Source: Gammaproteobacteria bacterium (GTDB taxonomy: Bacteria; Pseudomonadota; Gammaproteobacteria; S012-40). From it: a DNA stretch of 64,000 bases. The translations under genes and the position numbers were made by a program. Below the pieces are notes generated by a model. The model made no database searches. It was not told the origin of the DNA and saw nothing but the letters and a program-made list of their open reading frames with translations. The stretch is from assembly GCA_029881255.1 (NCBI GenBank), contig JAOUMY010000001.1, forward strand, positions 868,001 through 932,000, given 5' to 3'. Below, in pieces: positions 11,274 through 20,770 of the stretch. Numbering within the stretch: position 1 is the stretch's first letter; each line of letters begins with the position of its first letter.

Positions 11274-12302
11274 ATTAAACCGCTATTTGCTTACGGGCAG
11301 GCAGCAGGGCTTCGGTTCGTCTTGCTGGTGGTGTTTTCCAGCGCCCTGATGACTTTGGACCATAGACAAGGTTTCTTGAGCGATATCCGCTCAGCCATCT
11401 CCGTTATTGTATATCCGATACAAGCACTGGTTAGTCTCCCGGTCTCCGCCAGCGGATGGCTGGGAGAAAATCTTTCCTCGCGCGAAGCCCTGATGGAGGA
11501 GAATGGGGCTTTACGTTCGCAAAACATTTTCCTGAAGGCGCAACTGCAAAAATTCGTTTCGCTTGAAATAGAAAATATGCGTTTGCGTAAGCTGTTGCAG
11601 GCGTCAGAGCGAATCAATGACCGGGTGCTTGCTGCAGAATTGCTTTCTGTTGACCTCGATCCTTTTAGCCATCAAGTCGTGGTAAACAAAGGATTACGTC
11701 ATGACATCTATAATGGCCAGCCGGTATTGGATGCTGAAGGGGTTTATGGCCAGGTCGTCCATGCAATGCCGCTGACCAGTCAGATCATGTTGATAACAGA
11801 CCCCGCCCATGCCTTGCCCGTTCAGTTCAATCGTAATGGCATCCGAACAATCGCCGTCGGTACCGGCGCGATGGACAAACTCGAGCTGTTACATATTCCT
11901 AATAATTCCGATGTGCAGGTCGGTGATGTATTGGTGACATCGGGTTTAGGTGGTGTTTTTCCAGTGGGATACCCCGTTGCCGAAGTAATTGAGTTTGAAC
12001 CTATCGTCAGTCAACCCTATGCAAAAGTATTTGCGCGCCCATTGGCTATGCTTGATCGTTCGCGGGAAGTTATGTTGGTTTGGCACCAGGAGCGCGTTGA
12101 TTTAATTGCTGCTCAGAAAGCAGCGGAGGAACAGGCGCTGCAACTAGAAGAAGAGAAAAAGCGCAAAAAGGAACAGGCAAAGCGTGATGAAAAGGCCAAG
12201 CCCAAGGCTAAGCCGAAACCAGAACCTCGCCCTGAGCCTGAACCGGAAATCGATCCTGTACCGGAAGACGTGATTGAGTCAGAGATTGATGTACAACCTT
12301 AA
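11274..12302 (+). CDS. mreC: Rod-shape-determining protein MreC, probable ATT start
   Basis: MreC is a bitopic membrane protein that activates PBP2-RodA. The family normally starts M-K-P-L-F followed by a membrane helix. The in-frame codons here read ATT-AAA-CCG-CTA-TTT from 11274, five bases after a strong GGAGGT (11263-11268). An in-frame TAG at 11268-11270 excludes any earlier start. The next possible start, TTG at 11322, would cut into the membrane helix and has no ribosome-binding site. I therefore assign ATT, giving 342 residues. After the helix come a coiled coil (residues about 65-105) and the beta-rich MreC domain. The last 60 residues are a highly charged Lys/Pro/Glu-rich tail beyond the usual fold. 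Confidence 0.9.
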   Translation: MKPLFAYGQAAGLRFVLLVVFSSALMTLDHRQGFLSDIRSAISVIVYPIQALVSLPVSASGWLGENLSSREALMEENGALRSQNIFLKAQLQKFVSLEIENMRLRKLLQASERINDRVLAAELLSVDLDPFSHQVVVNKGLRHDIYNGQPVLDAEGVYGQVVHAMPLTSQIMLITDPAHALPVQFNRNGIRTIAVGTGAMDKLELLHIPNNSDVQVGDVLVTSGLGGVFPVGYPVAEVIEFEPIVSQPYAKVFARPLAMLDRSREVMLVWHQERVDLIAAQKAAEEQALQLEEEKKRKKEQAKRDEKAKPKAKPKPEPRPEPEPEIDPVPEDVIESEIDVQP

Positions 12303-12333
12303 TTAAAGTGAGAACAAGGGAAGCGTTTGCGAA

Positions 12334-12825
12334 ATGAGTGAAATTCAACGCCGTGGCGGCAGCACAATCCTGACTACCTTTGTGGTGGCCTTAGCGCTGG
12401 TGGCGCTTCCGCTACCAGATTGGGCGCGTTGGATGCGGCCGGAATGGGCGACACTGGTGCTGATCTATTGGTGTCTGGCCTTGCCGGGGCGCGTGAATGT
12501 TGGTGTTGGCTGGATGGTCGGGTTGTTTGTCGATGTCATTACCGGAAATTTGCTCGGCCAACACGCCCTGGCTTTGTCTATTGTCGCGTTTGTGACAGTG
12601 AAAGTGCACAAACAAGTTCGTGTCTATCCCTTGTGGCAACAAGCGTTGAGTGTTTTCGTACTTGTTGCGCTGGGACAATTATTGGTTGTATGGGTAAAGG
12701 GAATTATCGGACAGGCGCCAGAGGACTGGCTGTACTGGGTGCCATCGCTAACAAGTGCCTTGTTGTGGCCATGGGTTTATATCGTATTGCGGGATGCTAG
12801 ACGTAAATTCCGAGTAGCAGGCTAG
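12334..12825 (+). CDS. mreD: Rod-shape-determining membrane protein MreD
   Basis: This 163-residue protein is almost entirely hydrophobic, with about five predicted membrane helices, and begins MSEIQRRGGSTILTTFVVALALV. It carries the family-typical RPEWATLVLIYWCLALPGRVNVGVGW region and a GNLLGQHAL motif. Position between mreC and mrdA fits MreD of the elongasome. It stops one base before the mrdA start, implying translational coupling. Confidence 0.95.
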   Translation: MSEIQRRGGSTILTTFVVALALVALPLPDWARWMRPEWATLVLIYWCLALPGRVNVGVGWMVGLFVDVITGNLLGQHALALSIVAFVTVKVHKQVRVYPLWQQALSVFVLVALGQLLVVWVKGIIGQAPEDWLYWVPSLTSALLWPWVYIVLRDARRKFRVAG

Positions 12826-12826
12826 A

Positions 12827-14689
12827 ATGAAATTTGGCGCGGATTCAAGAGTAAGACTCAAAGACCATTTGCGGGAAACGCAATTGTTTTCCAGTCGCGT
12901 AATTGCGGCAGTGTTTGTCGTGTCCTTGCTTGTGCTTACTCTGATCGGCCGCATGATTTACCTGCAGATACTGAGTCATGAGCATTACACTACTTTGTCG
13001 CAAAACAACCGGGTGAGTCTTGTACCGATTCCACCTACTCGCGGTTTGATCTATGACTTTAATGGTGTGGTGCTAGCGCAAAATATACCTTCGTTCACCC
13101 TGGAGATTGTTCCAGAAAAAGTTGAAGACTTTGACGAGACTATAGCGCGGCTGCGGGAAATCATGGAGATCACCGATGGTGATCTTGAGCGCTATCACAA
13201 AATACGCCGAAGAACGTCGAGATTTAAGCCAGTACCTCTACGCTTTCGTTTAACTGAGGAAGAAGTAGCACGTTTTGCGGTGAGGCGACATCAATACGAA
13301 GGTGTGGATATTCAGTCACGTCTGCTGCGGCAGTATCCTCAGGGGGCGCTGGGTGTGCATGCAATTGGCTATGTCGGCCGTATCAATGAAGCTGAAATGG
13401 ATACTCTGGATCAGGCCGAATATAACGGTACGACGCATATCGGTAAGAGTGGTGTCGAAAAATCCTATGAAGAGTCTCTGCATGGCAAAGTTGGATTTAA
13501 ACGTGTTGAAACCAATGCGCAGGGACGCATTATTCGTGTGCTTGAAGAACAAGCGCCCACGCCAGGAAAACACCTCTATTTAAACCTCGACGCGCAGGTG
13601 CAAATGATTGCCGAGCAAGCGCTGGGACAAAATCGAGGAGCCATCGTCGCAATCGATCCGCGCACCGGCGGTGTGATTGCCTTGGCCAGTATGCCGGCGT
13701 TTGATCCGAACCCATTTGTGAATGGAATCGACAGCGCTTCTTATGCCGCGCTTGCAAAGAACAAAGCCCAACCGTTGTTCAATCGCGCCCTGCGTGGACG
13801 TTATCCTCCCGGATCAACAATCAAACCTTTCGTCGGGCTTGCCGGTCTTGAATACGATTTGATACACGGCGGATCGCGCATTCCGTGTCCAGGTTATTAC
13901 ATGCTCAAGAATGACGATCGCCGATATCGCGACTGGAAAAAGGAGGGTCATGGCGAAGATGTTACTTTGCTTAGCGCCATTCGTGAGTCTTGTGATGTCT
14001 ATTTCTATGACCTTGCGCTTAATTTAGGTATAGATCGCATTCATGAATACATGAAGCAATTTGGTTTTGGTGAACGAACCGGTATTGATGTCTCAGGTGA
14101 AACGCTTGGCTTGTTACCTTCGCGTGAATGGAAGCGGCGCGTAAAACGTGAACCCTGGTATCCAGGTGAGACATTGATTAGCGGTATAGGTCAGGGTTTT
14201 AATCTGGCTTCGCCACTCCAACTGGCGTCGGCAATAGGCGCCTTTGCCAACTTCGGTTTACACATGCAACCTCGCCTGGGTTATGCAACGGAAATCCCCG
14301 GTACTTTCGAGCGAGAATACGTTGAGCCTGAAATTAAGGCGATGATACCCGTTTTGAAAAAACAGAATTGGGACTACGTCGTGAAAAGTATGGAACGAGT
14401 AGTTCACAGTGCGCGTGGAACAGCGAAAAATATCAGTGACGCGCCATACCATATCGCCGGGAAAACCGGCACTGCACAGGTTTTTGGTATTAAGCAAGGC
14501 GAGGAATACGTCAAAGAGGAAATCGAGTTGCACCTGCGTGACCACGCATTATTCGTAGCCTTCGCCCCGGTTGATGATCCGAAGATAGCAGTATCGGTAA
14601 TTGTAGAAAATGGTGGTGGCGGTGGCTCAACTGCGGCACCTATTGCGCGCGCTGTACTCGACGCCTACTTACTGAAGAAGACCATATGA
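12827..14689 (+). CDS. mrdA: Penicillin-binding protein 2, elongasome transpeptidase
   Basis: PBP2 cross-links new peptidoglycan during cell elongation. The 620-residue protein has a short cytoplasmic N-terminus, one membrane helix (about residues 23-45) and a pedestal domain. The transpeptidase domain has the active-site STIK with Ser330, the same number as in E. coli PBP2. The SxN motif is SCD in RESCDVYFYD, as in other PBP2 proteins, and K546-T-G follows in GKTGTAQV. It overlaps rodA by four bases (ATGA). Beta-lactams such as mecillinam target this family. Confidence 0.97.
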   Translation: MKFGADSRVRLKDHLRETQLFSSRVIAAVFVVSLLVLTLIGRMIYLQILSHEHYTTLSQNNRVSLVPIPPTRGLIYDFNGVVLAQNIPSFTLEIVPEKVEDFDETIARLREIMEITDGDLERYHKIRRRTSRFKPVPLRFRLTEEEVARFAVRRHQYEGVDIQSRLLRQYPQGALGVHAIGYVGRINEAEMDTLDQAEYNGTTHIGKSGVEKSYEESLHGKVGFKRVETNAQGRIIRVLEEQAPTPGKHLYLNLDAQVQMIAEQALGQNRGAIVAIDPRTGGVIALASMPAFDPNPFVNGIDSASYAALAKNKAQPLFNRALRGRYPPGSTIKPFVGLAGLEYDLIHGGSRIPCPGYYMLKNDDRRYRDWKKEGHGEDVTLLSAIRESCDVYFYDLALNLGIDRIHEYMKQFGFGERTGIDVSGETLGLLPSREWKRRVKREPWYPGETLISGIGQGFNLASPLQLASAIGAFANFGLHMQPRLGYATEIPGTFEREYVEPEIKAMIPVLKKQNWDYVVKSMERVVHSARGTAKNISDAPYHIAGKTGTAQVFGIKQGEEYVKEEIELHLRDHALFVAFAPVDDPKIAVSVIVENGGGGGSTAAPIARAVLDAYLLKKTI

Positions 14690-15828
14690 ACTATCAGCAA
14701 GGAACATCAGGCTGGAGTGATGCGCGACCGACGTCGGTAATGTCCAGTCTGCAAAACGCGCATATGGACTGGCCTTTGCTCGCCGGAATTCTGGTGCTAA
14801 CCTCCGTCGGCTTGGTCATACAATATAGCGCAAGCGGTCAGAATTGGGATCTGGTAATAAAACAAATGATGATGCTAGCACTTGCCTATGTTGTGATGTT
14901 TCTCATCGCGCAGGTTCAGCCGCGTCACATCGAGCTATGGACGCCCTGGTTCTTTGGTTTCGGAATCCTATTGCTGTTGATCGTGCTTTTTTTCGGCGAC
15001 ACGGGAAAAGGCGCGCAGCGCTGGTTGGATTTGGGGATTTTCCGCTTTCAACCTTCTGAGATCATGAAAATTGCGGTGCCGATGATGGTCGCCTGGTATG
15101 TAGCAGAAAAAGCCTTGCCGCCAAGTATTCCCCGCCTGATTGTTGCCATTTTCATTATACTGGTACCCGTGGTGCTGATCGCAAAACAGCCTGATCTAGG
15201 TACTTCGATATTGGTCGCAAGTGCTGGCGTGTTTGCACTTTTACTTACAGGCCTAAGCATGCGGTTGATCATTGGTGCAGGCGTTTTGCTTGCGTCAGTA
15301 GCACCTGTCGTGTGGTTTTATCTGATGCGTGACTATCAGCGGCAACGCGTATTGACGTTTCTTGACCCGGAAAGTGATCCACTGGGTTCCGGTTATCACA
15401 TCATTCAATCAAAAATCGCGATTGGCTCAGGCGGAATTTACGGAAAGGGCTGGCTGAACGGAACGCAGTCGCAGTTGGATTTTCTACCTGAACGAACCAC
15501 AGACTTTATCTTCGCTGTATTTGCCGAGGAATTTGGCATGATAGGTGTTATCGTTCTGTTGGCGATTTATCTATTCATTATTTTCCGCGGTCTGACGATT
15601 GCATATCAAGCTCAGTCTGGTTACACACGACTGCTGGCAGGCAGTCTGATCCTGACGTTCTTTGTCTATGTGCTTGTGAATATTGGCATGGTAAGCGGTT
15701 TGATGCCGGTAGTTGGCGTACCCTTGCCGCTCATTAGCTATGGCGGTACCTCGATGGTGACGCTAATGGCAGGCATGGGAGTGTTAATGTCGATTCAAAC
15801 TCACCGTAAATTGCTAACGGCCACTTAA
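14686..15828 (+). CDS. mrdB: SEDS peptidoglycan glycosyltransferase RodA
   Basis: RodA polymerises lipid II in partnership with PBP2. The 380-residue protein has about ten membrane helices. It carries SEDS hallmarks: GAQRWLDLGIFRFQPSE, KQPDLGTS, the long loop with LPERTTDFIFAVFAEEFG and the end motif VVGVPLPLISYGGTS. The start ATG overlaps the mrdA stop as ATGA, so translation is coupled to PBP2. The N-terminus carries about 25 polar residues before the first helix, slightly longer than in E. coli. Confidence 0.97.
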   Translation: MNYQQGTSGWSDARPTSVMSSLQNAHMDWPLLAGILVLTSVGLVIQYSASGQNWDLVIKQMMMLALAYVVMFLIAQVQPRHIELWTPWFFGFGILLLLIVLFFGDTGKGAQRWLDLGIFRFQPSEIMKIAVPMMVAWYVAEKALPPSIPRLIVAIFIILVPVVLIAKQPDLGTSILVASAGVFALLLTGLSMRLIIGAGVLLASVAPVVWFYLMRDYQRQRVLTFLDPESDPLGSGYHIIQSKIAIGSGGIYGKGWLNGTQSQLDFLPERTTDFIFAVFAEEFGMIGVIVLLAIYLFIIFRGLTIAYQAQSGYTRLLAGSLILTFFVYVLVNIGMVSGLMPVVGVPLPLISYGGTSMVTLMAGMGVLMSIQTHRKLLTAT

Positions 15829-15849
15829 TTATTAATTGAATTTAACGTT

Positions 15850-16866
15850 ATGAATACTCAAAAAATGCCAGTTGTTAACTGGGCTGTGGTTTTGTTGTGC
15901 CTCTGTATCATCCAATCATCTGCGTGGGCAAACGCTCAATCATTGACGCAAAACCCGAAGATAGTTTCCTTCATCGATACGATGGTAAAAAAACACAGCT
16001 TTGATCGAAAAGAGCTAGTTGGGATATTTTCGCGCGTTGAAGTATTGCCTGAAATTATCGAAAAAATTACTCGTCCTGCGGAGGCAATGCCATGGCACCG
16101 TTACCGAAAGATTTTCATGCAGGAAGAACGTATTGCCCAGGGTCGAGAGTTCTGGCAAAAAAATGAACAAGTTCTGCGTGAGGCGGAAAAGAAATACGGC
16201 GTGCCTCCCGAAATCATCATAGCCATCATCGGTGTGGAAACTCGATATGGACGACACACGGGTGGATTTCGCGTTCTGGATTCGCTAACTACCTTAGCCG
16301 TAGATTATCCGCGACGCAGTAAATTTTTTACCAAAGAGATGGAAGAGTTTTTGTTGCTGACGCGAGGCGAAGGATTTGACCCTTTGTCAGTTGAAGGCTC
16401 GTATGCTGGAGCGATAGGTAAACCGCAGTTTATGGCGAGTAGCTATCGTCGTTACGCAGTGGATTTTGACGGTGACGGTGTGCGAGATTTGCTAAATAAT
16501 AGTTCAGATGCGATCGGAAGCGTGGCAAATTATCTGAATCGTCATGGATGGAAGCGCGGACAACCTGTTGTTACGAAAGCAGCGATTAAAGGCAAAGTCG
16601 GTAAGCGCTTACTCAAAAAAGGTTTCAAGCCGCAAACAACATTAGCGGAATTCAAGCGGCAGGGTATCACTAGCCGCGAACGGCTGAATCAAGACACAAA
16701 ATCAGCACTGTTTCGTCTTGAGGCTGAAAAAGAAATGGAATATTGGTTAGGACTTGATAATTTTTACGCAATAACGCGTTATAATCACAGTGCTTTATAC
16801 GCGATGGCGGTGTATCAGTTGGCTCAAGCGATTGCGGAGTCACGGCAAAACATCGCGGCAAAATAG
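15850..16866 (+). CDS. mltB: Lytic murein transglycosylase B
   Basis: MltB cleaves glycan strands to 1,6-anhydro-muropeptides. The 338-residue protein has a Sec signal peptide (hydrophobic stretch ending about residue 28, ...SSAWA) with no lipobox, so it may be soluble. The catalytic Glu is residue 130 in GVETRYGRHTGG. A calcium-binding EF-hand-like loop, DFDGDGVRDL, follows in the usual position, and the GAIGKPQFMASSYR substrate-groove motif is intact. It sits 21 bases after rodA, and the order mrdAB-mltB-rlpA is common in gammaproteobacteria. Confidence 0.95.
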   Translation: MNTQKMPVVNWAVVLLCLCIIQSSAWANAQSLTQNPKIVSFIDTMVKKHSFDRKELVGIFSRVEVLPEIIEKITRPAEAMPWHRYRKIFMQEERIAQGREFWQKNEQVLREAEKKYGVPPEIIIAIIGVETRYGRHTGGFRVLDSLTTLAVDYPRRSKFFTKEMEEFLLLTRGEGFDPLSVEGSYAGAIGKPQFMASSYRRYAVDFDGDGVRDLLNNSSDAIGSVANYLNRHGWKRGQPVVTKAAIKGKVGKRLLKKGFKPQTTLAEFKRQGITSRERLNQDTKSALFRLEAEKEMEYWLGLDNFYAITRYNHSALYAMAVYQLAQAIAESRQNIAAK

Positions 16867-16940
16867 TGAACCAGTCTATGTATCTACGTGTCTACCTGGT
16901 TTAGGTAAATACGATATGTATCTGTAAATCGGCAAATATT

Positions 16941-17750
16941 GTGATTCAAACGAAAGTTCTTTCTACATCAGTTCTGGTGTCATCGCTAGTCGTATTCAAT
17001 GCGTGTTCGATGCTGGGTTTTCGTGACGGGCCACCACGTCATCCGCGTGGGTTCGATATCGCCAATATTGAAAATGCACAACCTCGCCCAGAACCATTGA
17101 GTAAATATGGTAACCCGGATAGTTATACGGTCAACGGCGTACGTTATGAAGTACTCGAAAGCGCCGCCGACTACCGCGCGACAGGCAAAGCATCGTGGTA
17201 CGGGAGCAAGTTTCATGGCAAGCGCACCTCAAGCGGCGAACCTTATGATGCGTTTGCGATGACAGCTGCACACAAAACTCTGCCTATTCCCTCTTATGTT
17301 CGTGTGCGCAATCTTGAGAATGACAAAGAAATCGTCGTGAAGGTTAATGACCGAGGACCATTTCACCCGGAACGCGTCATTGATTTGTCTTATGCAGCGG
17401 CAATGAAACTCGGTGTATATGCCAAAGGCACTGCGGAAGTGGAAGTGCTTGCCATTGATCCAACTGGATCAGGCGTGTGGCCAAGTCGATCGGCTAGCAG
17501 AGAGGACTTTATCAAGCCGCTTTTTGTGCAAATTGGCGCATATTCGGCGCAAGAAAATGCTGAGCGTGTGCAGTACGAGTTAAAAAAATCAGACATACAA
17601 AGCGGCATATATGTTGCCAGTAGTTTAAATGGACATGGCAAGGTTTTTCGTGTGCGAGTTGGACCTTTTACAGATCGACAAGACGCCGATCGAGTCGCAC
17701 GCGATTTATTAACTATGGGAATTCCTGAAGCAAAAATTGTGAGCGATTAA
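16941..17750 (+). CDS. rlpA: Septal-ring lytic transglycosylase RlpA
   Basis: RlpA is an outer-membrane lipoprotein that cleaves denuded glycan strands. The 269-residue protein starts with GTG and a signal ending VFNAC, a plausible lipobox. Residues about 70-160 form the double-psi beta-barrel with GKASWYGSKFHGKRTSSGE. The His of TAAHKTLP and the Asp of VNDRGPF correspond to the catalytic pair described in Pseudomonas RlpA. A C-terminal SPOR domain (about 190-269) should bind denuded septal glycan. Neighbouring mltB and the DD-carboxypeptidase support the role. Confidence 0.95.
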   Translation: MIQTKVLSTSVLVSSLVVFNACSMLGFRDGPPRHPRGFDIANIENAQPRPEPLSKYGNPDSYTVNGVRYEVLESAADYRATGKASWYGSKFHGKRTSSGEPYDAFAMTAAHKTLPIPSYVRVRNLENDKEIVVKVNDRGPFHPERVIDLSYAAAMKLGVYAKGTAEVEVLAIDPTGSGVWPSRSASREDFIKPLFVQIGAYSAQENAERVQYELKKSDIQSGIYVASSLNGHGKVFRVRVGPFTDRQDADRVARDLLTMGIPEAKIVSD

Positions 17751-17762
17751 GGTTGATTGATA

Positions 17763-18917
17763 ATGTTTGAAGTGAATAATGTACGTGTTTTCCTGAGAAT
17801 GTCCGGTTGCTTTTTGTTATTGGCTTTGTGCGCTGCTAATGTCCACGCGGCTATCAATAATAATCTGAAACTGGCGGCTAAGGCATACATACTCCAGGAC
17901 TTCAATAGCGGCAGAATTATCGCAGAACACAACGCCGACAAGACTGTAGAACCTGCCAGTTTGACCAAGATGATGTCGACCTACGTTGTAGAGCAGGAGC
18001 TTAAGCTTGGCAACGTCACTCTGACTGACATGGTAAAAGTGAGCAAAAAAGCCTGGAGTATGGGTGGCTCTCGCATGTTTATCGAAGTCGGTTCTACCGT
18101 AAGCGTTAAAGATTTACTTATGGGGGTGATAGTTCAATCGGGAAATGATGCCACAATTGCGTTGGCTGAGCATGTCGCCGGGACGGAAGATGCATTCGTC
18201 GCCTTGATGAATGAGTATGCACGTATGCTCGGTATGAAAGAGACAAACTTTGTGAATGCGACGGGCATGCCCCATAAAGATCATCGCACCACGGCGAAAG
18301 ACCTGGCGATTTTAGTTGGTGCACTAGTTCGTGATTTTCCGGAAACCTATGAATGGTATTCGATTAAAGAGTTCACCTTTAATGGTATAAAGCAATACAA
18401 CCGCAATAAGCTTTTGTGGCAGGATAAATATGTGGACGGGGTTAAGACTGGCCACACTGATTCGGCCGGATTTTGTCTCGCGGCTTCCGCCGTACGTGGC
18501 GACATGCGCTTGATATCCGTGGTGCTCGGAACCAAAAGTGAAAGTGCACGCGCCACCGAATCTCAGAAATTACTTACCTACGGATTTCGTTTTTTTGAAA
18601 CATACAAGCTATATGCTGCTTCGGAGCCTCTTACCACGGCGCGGGTATGGAAAGGTCAGGCTGAGCGAATTTCTCTGGGACTGGCGGAAGATCTGTACGT
18701 GACCATTCCCCGCGGCAGTTACGACAAGTTGAAAGCAACAATGAGCATAGACGCTAAAATTATTGCCCCGGCACATAAGGGAAGGATTTATGGGCAAGTG
18801 AATATCTCACTTGATAAAGAGCCATATTTAAATCGTGAATTGACGGCACTGAGTGATGTACAGGAAGGTGGTTTGATTACCAGCATTCTTGATGAAGTGC
18901 AGTTATTATTTGAGTAA
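17763..18917 (+). CDS. dacA: D-alanyl-D-alanine carboxypeptidase (PBP5/6 family)
   Basis: This enzyme trims the terminal D-Ala from peptidoglycan pentapeptides. From the ATG at 17763 it is 384 residues. An in-frame TTG two codons earlier is less likely because AAGGT is nine bases before the ATG. A Sec signal peptide ends near residue 29 (NVHA). Active-site motifs are SLTK (Ser66), SGN in QSGNDATIALAE and KTG in VKTGHTDSAGF. A beta-rich PBP5 C-terminal domain follows, and the protein ends with an amphipathic helix (LITSILDEVQLLFE) that would anchor it to the inner-membrane surface. The dacA versus dacC name is not resolvable by eye. Confidence 0.95.
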   Translation: MFEVNNVRVFLRMSGCFLLLALCAANVHAAINNNLKLAAKAYILQDFNSGRIIAEHNADKTVEPASLTKMMSTYVVEQELKLGNVTLTDMVKVSKKAWSMGGSRMFIEVGSTVSVKDLLMGVIVQSGNDATIALAEHVAGTEDAFVALMNEYARMLGMKETNFVNATGMPHKDHRTTAKDLAILVGALVRDFPETYEWYSIKEFTFNGIKQYNRNKLLWQDKYVDGVKTGHTDSAGFCLAASAVRGDMRLISVVLGTKSESARATESQKLLTYGFRFFETYKLYAASEPLTTARVWKGQAERISLGLAEDLYVTIPRGSYDKLKATMSIDAKIIAPAHKGRIYGQVNISLDKEPYLNRELTALSDVQEGGLITSILDEVQLLFE

Positions 18918-18920
18918 GAC

Positions 18921-19760
18921 ATGGACGTATATTTGAACGGTGCCTTCATGGCGCGCGATAAGGCCTCGGTTTCCGTTCTGGACCGGGGCTTTTTGCTGGG
19001 CGATGGTATTTATGAAGTCATTCCTGCCTATAAGGGACGACTTTTTCGACTGAACGAACATCTACAACGATTGCAAAATAATCTGGATGCCGTCGGTATG
19101 CGTAATCCACTTGATGAAAAGAAGTGGTCTGAAGTATTGAACGAGCTGGTACAGCGTAACGGGGAGGGGGATTTGTCGGTGTATCTACAAATAACCCGTG
19201 GCGTGGCTGAGCGTGATCACGCCTTTCCCATAGGTGTTGAGCCTACGATGTTTGCAATGGCGACACCGATTACACCATTGCCTGACAAGGTCTACCGAGA
19301 GGGAGTCGCCGCCGCGGTCTATGATGATGATCGCTGGCGTCATTGCGATATCAAATCCATCAGCTTGCTGGCAAATGTGTTGTTACGTCAGCGCGCATTG
19401 GAGGCCGGATTCGCTGAGGCCATACTGATTCGGGACGGATTGGTGACGGAAGGTGCTGCCAGCAATGTCTTTATCGTCAGTCAAGGCGAGGTATATACAC
19501 CGGTCCAGACGCCTTTTCTATTGCCAGGCATCACTCGCGACCTGGTGGTCGAATTGTTGGAAAAAGCGGGCGTTCCTTGTCACCAGGAATCGATCACCAA
19601 AGAGCGGTTGTTTGCTGCGGACGAGGTATGGTTAAGTAGCTCGACCAAGGAGGTCGTGCCGGTGACTCGTTTGGATAATATCCTTGTTGGGAGCGGACTA
19701 CCAGGCGAAGTGTGGAAAAAAGTAATTGAATTGTATAGAAATTATAAGCGCGCGCTATAG
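18921..19760 (+). CDS. dat: D-amino-acid transaminase
   Basis: This fold-type IV PLP enzyme interconverts D-alanine and D-glutamate with their keto acids. The 279-residue protein has the PLP lysine at residue 145 in CDIKSISLLANVL, the same number as in Bacillus D-amino-acid transaminase. The phosphate-binding VTEGAASNVFIV motif is present. It starts four bases after the carboxypeptidase stop. The dacA-dat-ybeD-lipB order recurs in non-enteric gammaproteobacteria. A branched-chain aminotransferase or 4-amino-4-deoxychorismate lyase is the alternative within the fold, but the D-Ala-handling context argues against both. Confidence 0.9.
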   Translation: MDVYLNGAFMARDKASVSVLDRGFLLGDGIYEVIPAYKGRLFRLNEHLQRLQNNLDAVGMRNPLDEKKWSEVLNELVQRNGEGDLSVYLQITRGVAERDHAFPIGVEPTMFAMATPITPLPDKVYREGVAAAVYDDDRWRHCDIKSISLLANVLLRQRALEAGFAEAILIRDGLVTEGAASNVFIVSQGEVYTPVQTPFLLPGITRDLVVELLEKAGVPCHQESITKERLFAADEVWLSSSTKEVVPVTRLDNILVGSGLPGEVWKKVIELYRNYKRAL

Positions 19761-19832
19761 TCGCGGCGGACTTAAGCTTGCATTTAAGCCTAGTGCCCCA
19801 AAATACACCGCCTAGTCAAAAGCGGAGTCAAC

Positions 19833-20099
19833 ATGTCTGAACAAGAAACCTTGCTGGAGTTTCCCTGTGCTTTTCCCATCAAGGTCTTTGGTGAGAACAG
19901 CGAAACCTTTGAAGTCGCGGTAATCGAGATCATCAACCGCCACTGTAGTTCTCTGTCCGAAGGGGCCGTATCAAGCCGTGAGAGTAGCGGTGGGCGTTAC
20001 CTGGCCCTGACGATTACTATAGAGGCCCATAGCAAGCAACAGTTGGACAATATCTACCAAGAGCTTTCCTCGCATACCCTGGTGAAAATGGCGCTGTGA
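19833..20099 (+). CDS. ybeD: YbeD/DUF493 family protein
   Basis: The 88-residue protein matches the DUF493 family in length and pattern: EFPCAFPIKVFGENSETFEVAVIEII near the start and VKMAL at the end. The fold resembles the regulatory ACT-like domain, and the function is unknown. It lies between the D-amino-acid transaminase and lipB, its conserved position in many proteobacteria. Its TGA stop overlaps the lipB ATG (TGATG), so the two are translationally coupled. Confidence 0.92.
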   Translation: MSEQETLLEFPCAFPIKVFGENSETFEVAVIEIINRHCSSLSEGAVSSRESSGGRYLALTITIEAHSKQQLDNIYQELSSHTLVKMAL

Positions 20100-20770
20100 T
20101 GGGGAGACCATCAACAGTGCAGGTCAGGCGATTCGGGCTCGTGCCATATGAGCCGATGTTTCATTTTATGCAGTCCTGGAGTGCTGAGCGTACAACTGAA
20201 ACTTCAGATGAGTTTTGGTTGGTGGAGCACCCACCGGTATATACCTTCGGACGGAATGCCAAACCAGAGCACTTGCTCAATCCAGGCGATATTCCTGTGG
20301 TGAATGTGGACCGTGGGGGACAAGTGACCTACCATGGCCCAGGCCAACTGGTGCTCTATTTGATGCTCGACGTCAGACGCGGCGGCTGGGGAGTTCGTCA
20401 ATTGGTGACTTCTATGGAGTCAGCTATTGTCACATTGCTGTCAGGTTATGGTCTTCAAGCCTATGCGGACCGTCAAGCCCCCGGCGTTTATATCGACCGT
20501 AGAAAGATTGCAGCACTGGGCCTGAGGGTGAAAAGTGGCCGCAGCTACCACGGACTCAGCCTCAACTTGGATATGGATCTGGCGCCATTTCTGGGAATCA
20601 ATCCCTGTGGCTATCAGGGCCTGGAGGTGATTCGGCTCGCCGATCAGGTAGAATACCAACGCGAAACGCTCGAGCGACGGCTCGTGGAGCTATTGGCTCA
20701 AGCGTTGGGCTTTGAGCATATGACGTGGCTGCCACCTCTGGAATTGGAAGATTTAACATGTCAAAAATAG
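20099..20770 (+). CDS. lipB: Octanoyl-ACP:protein octanoyltransferase
   Basis: LipB moves the octanoyl group from acyl carrier protein to lipoyl domains. From the ATG at 20099 it is 223 residues. The thioester-forming Cys170 sits in [12 protein letters not shown] and the catalytic Lys136 in [12 protein letters not shown]. The [20 protein letters not shown] signature is complete. The start overlaps the ybeD stop. The 3' end overlaps lipA by 13 bases, so ybeD, lipB and lipA form one translationally coupled unit. Confidence 0.97.
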   Translation: MGRPSTVQVRRFGLVPYEPMFHFMQSWSAERTTETSDEFWLVEHPPVYTFGRNAKPEHLLNPGDIPVVNVDRGGQVTYHGPGQLVLYLMLDVRRGGWGVRQLVTSMESAIVTLLSGYGLQAYADRQAPGVYIDRRKIAALGLRVKSGRSYHGLSLNLDMDLAPFLGINPCGYQGLEVIRLADQVEYQRETLERRLVELLAQALGFEHMTWLPPLELEDLTCQK

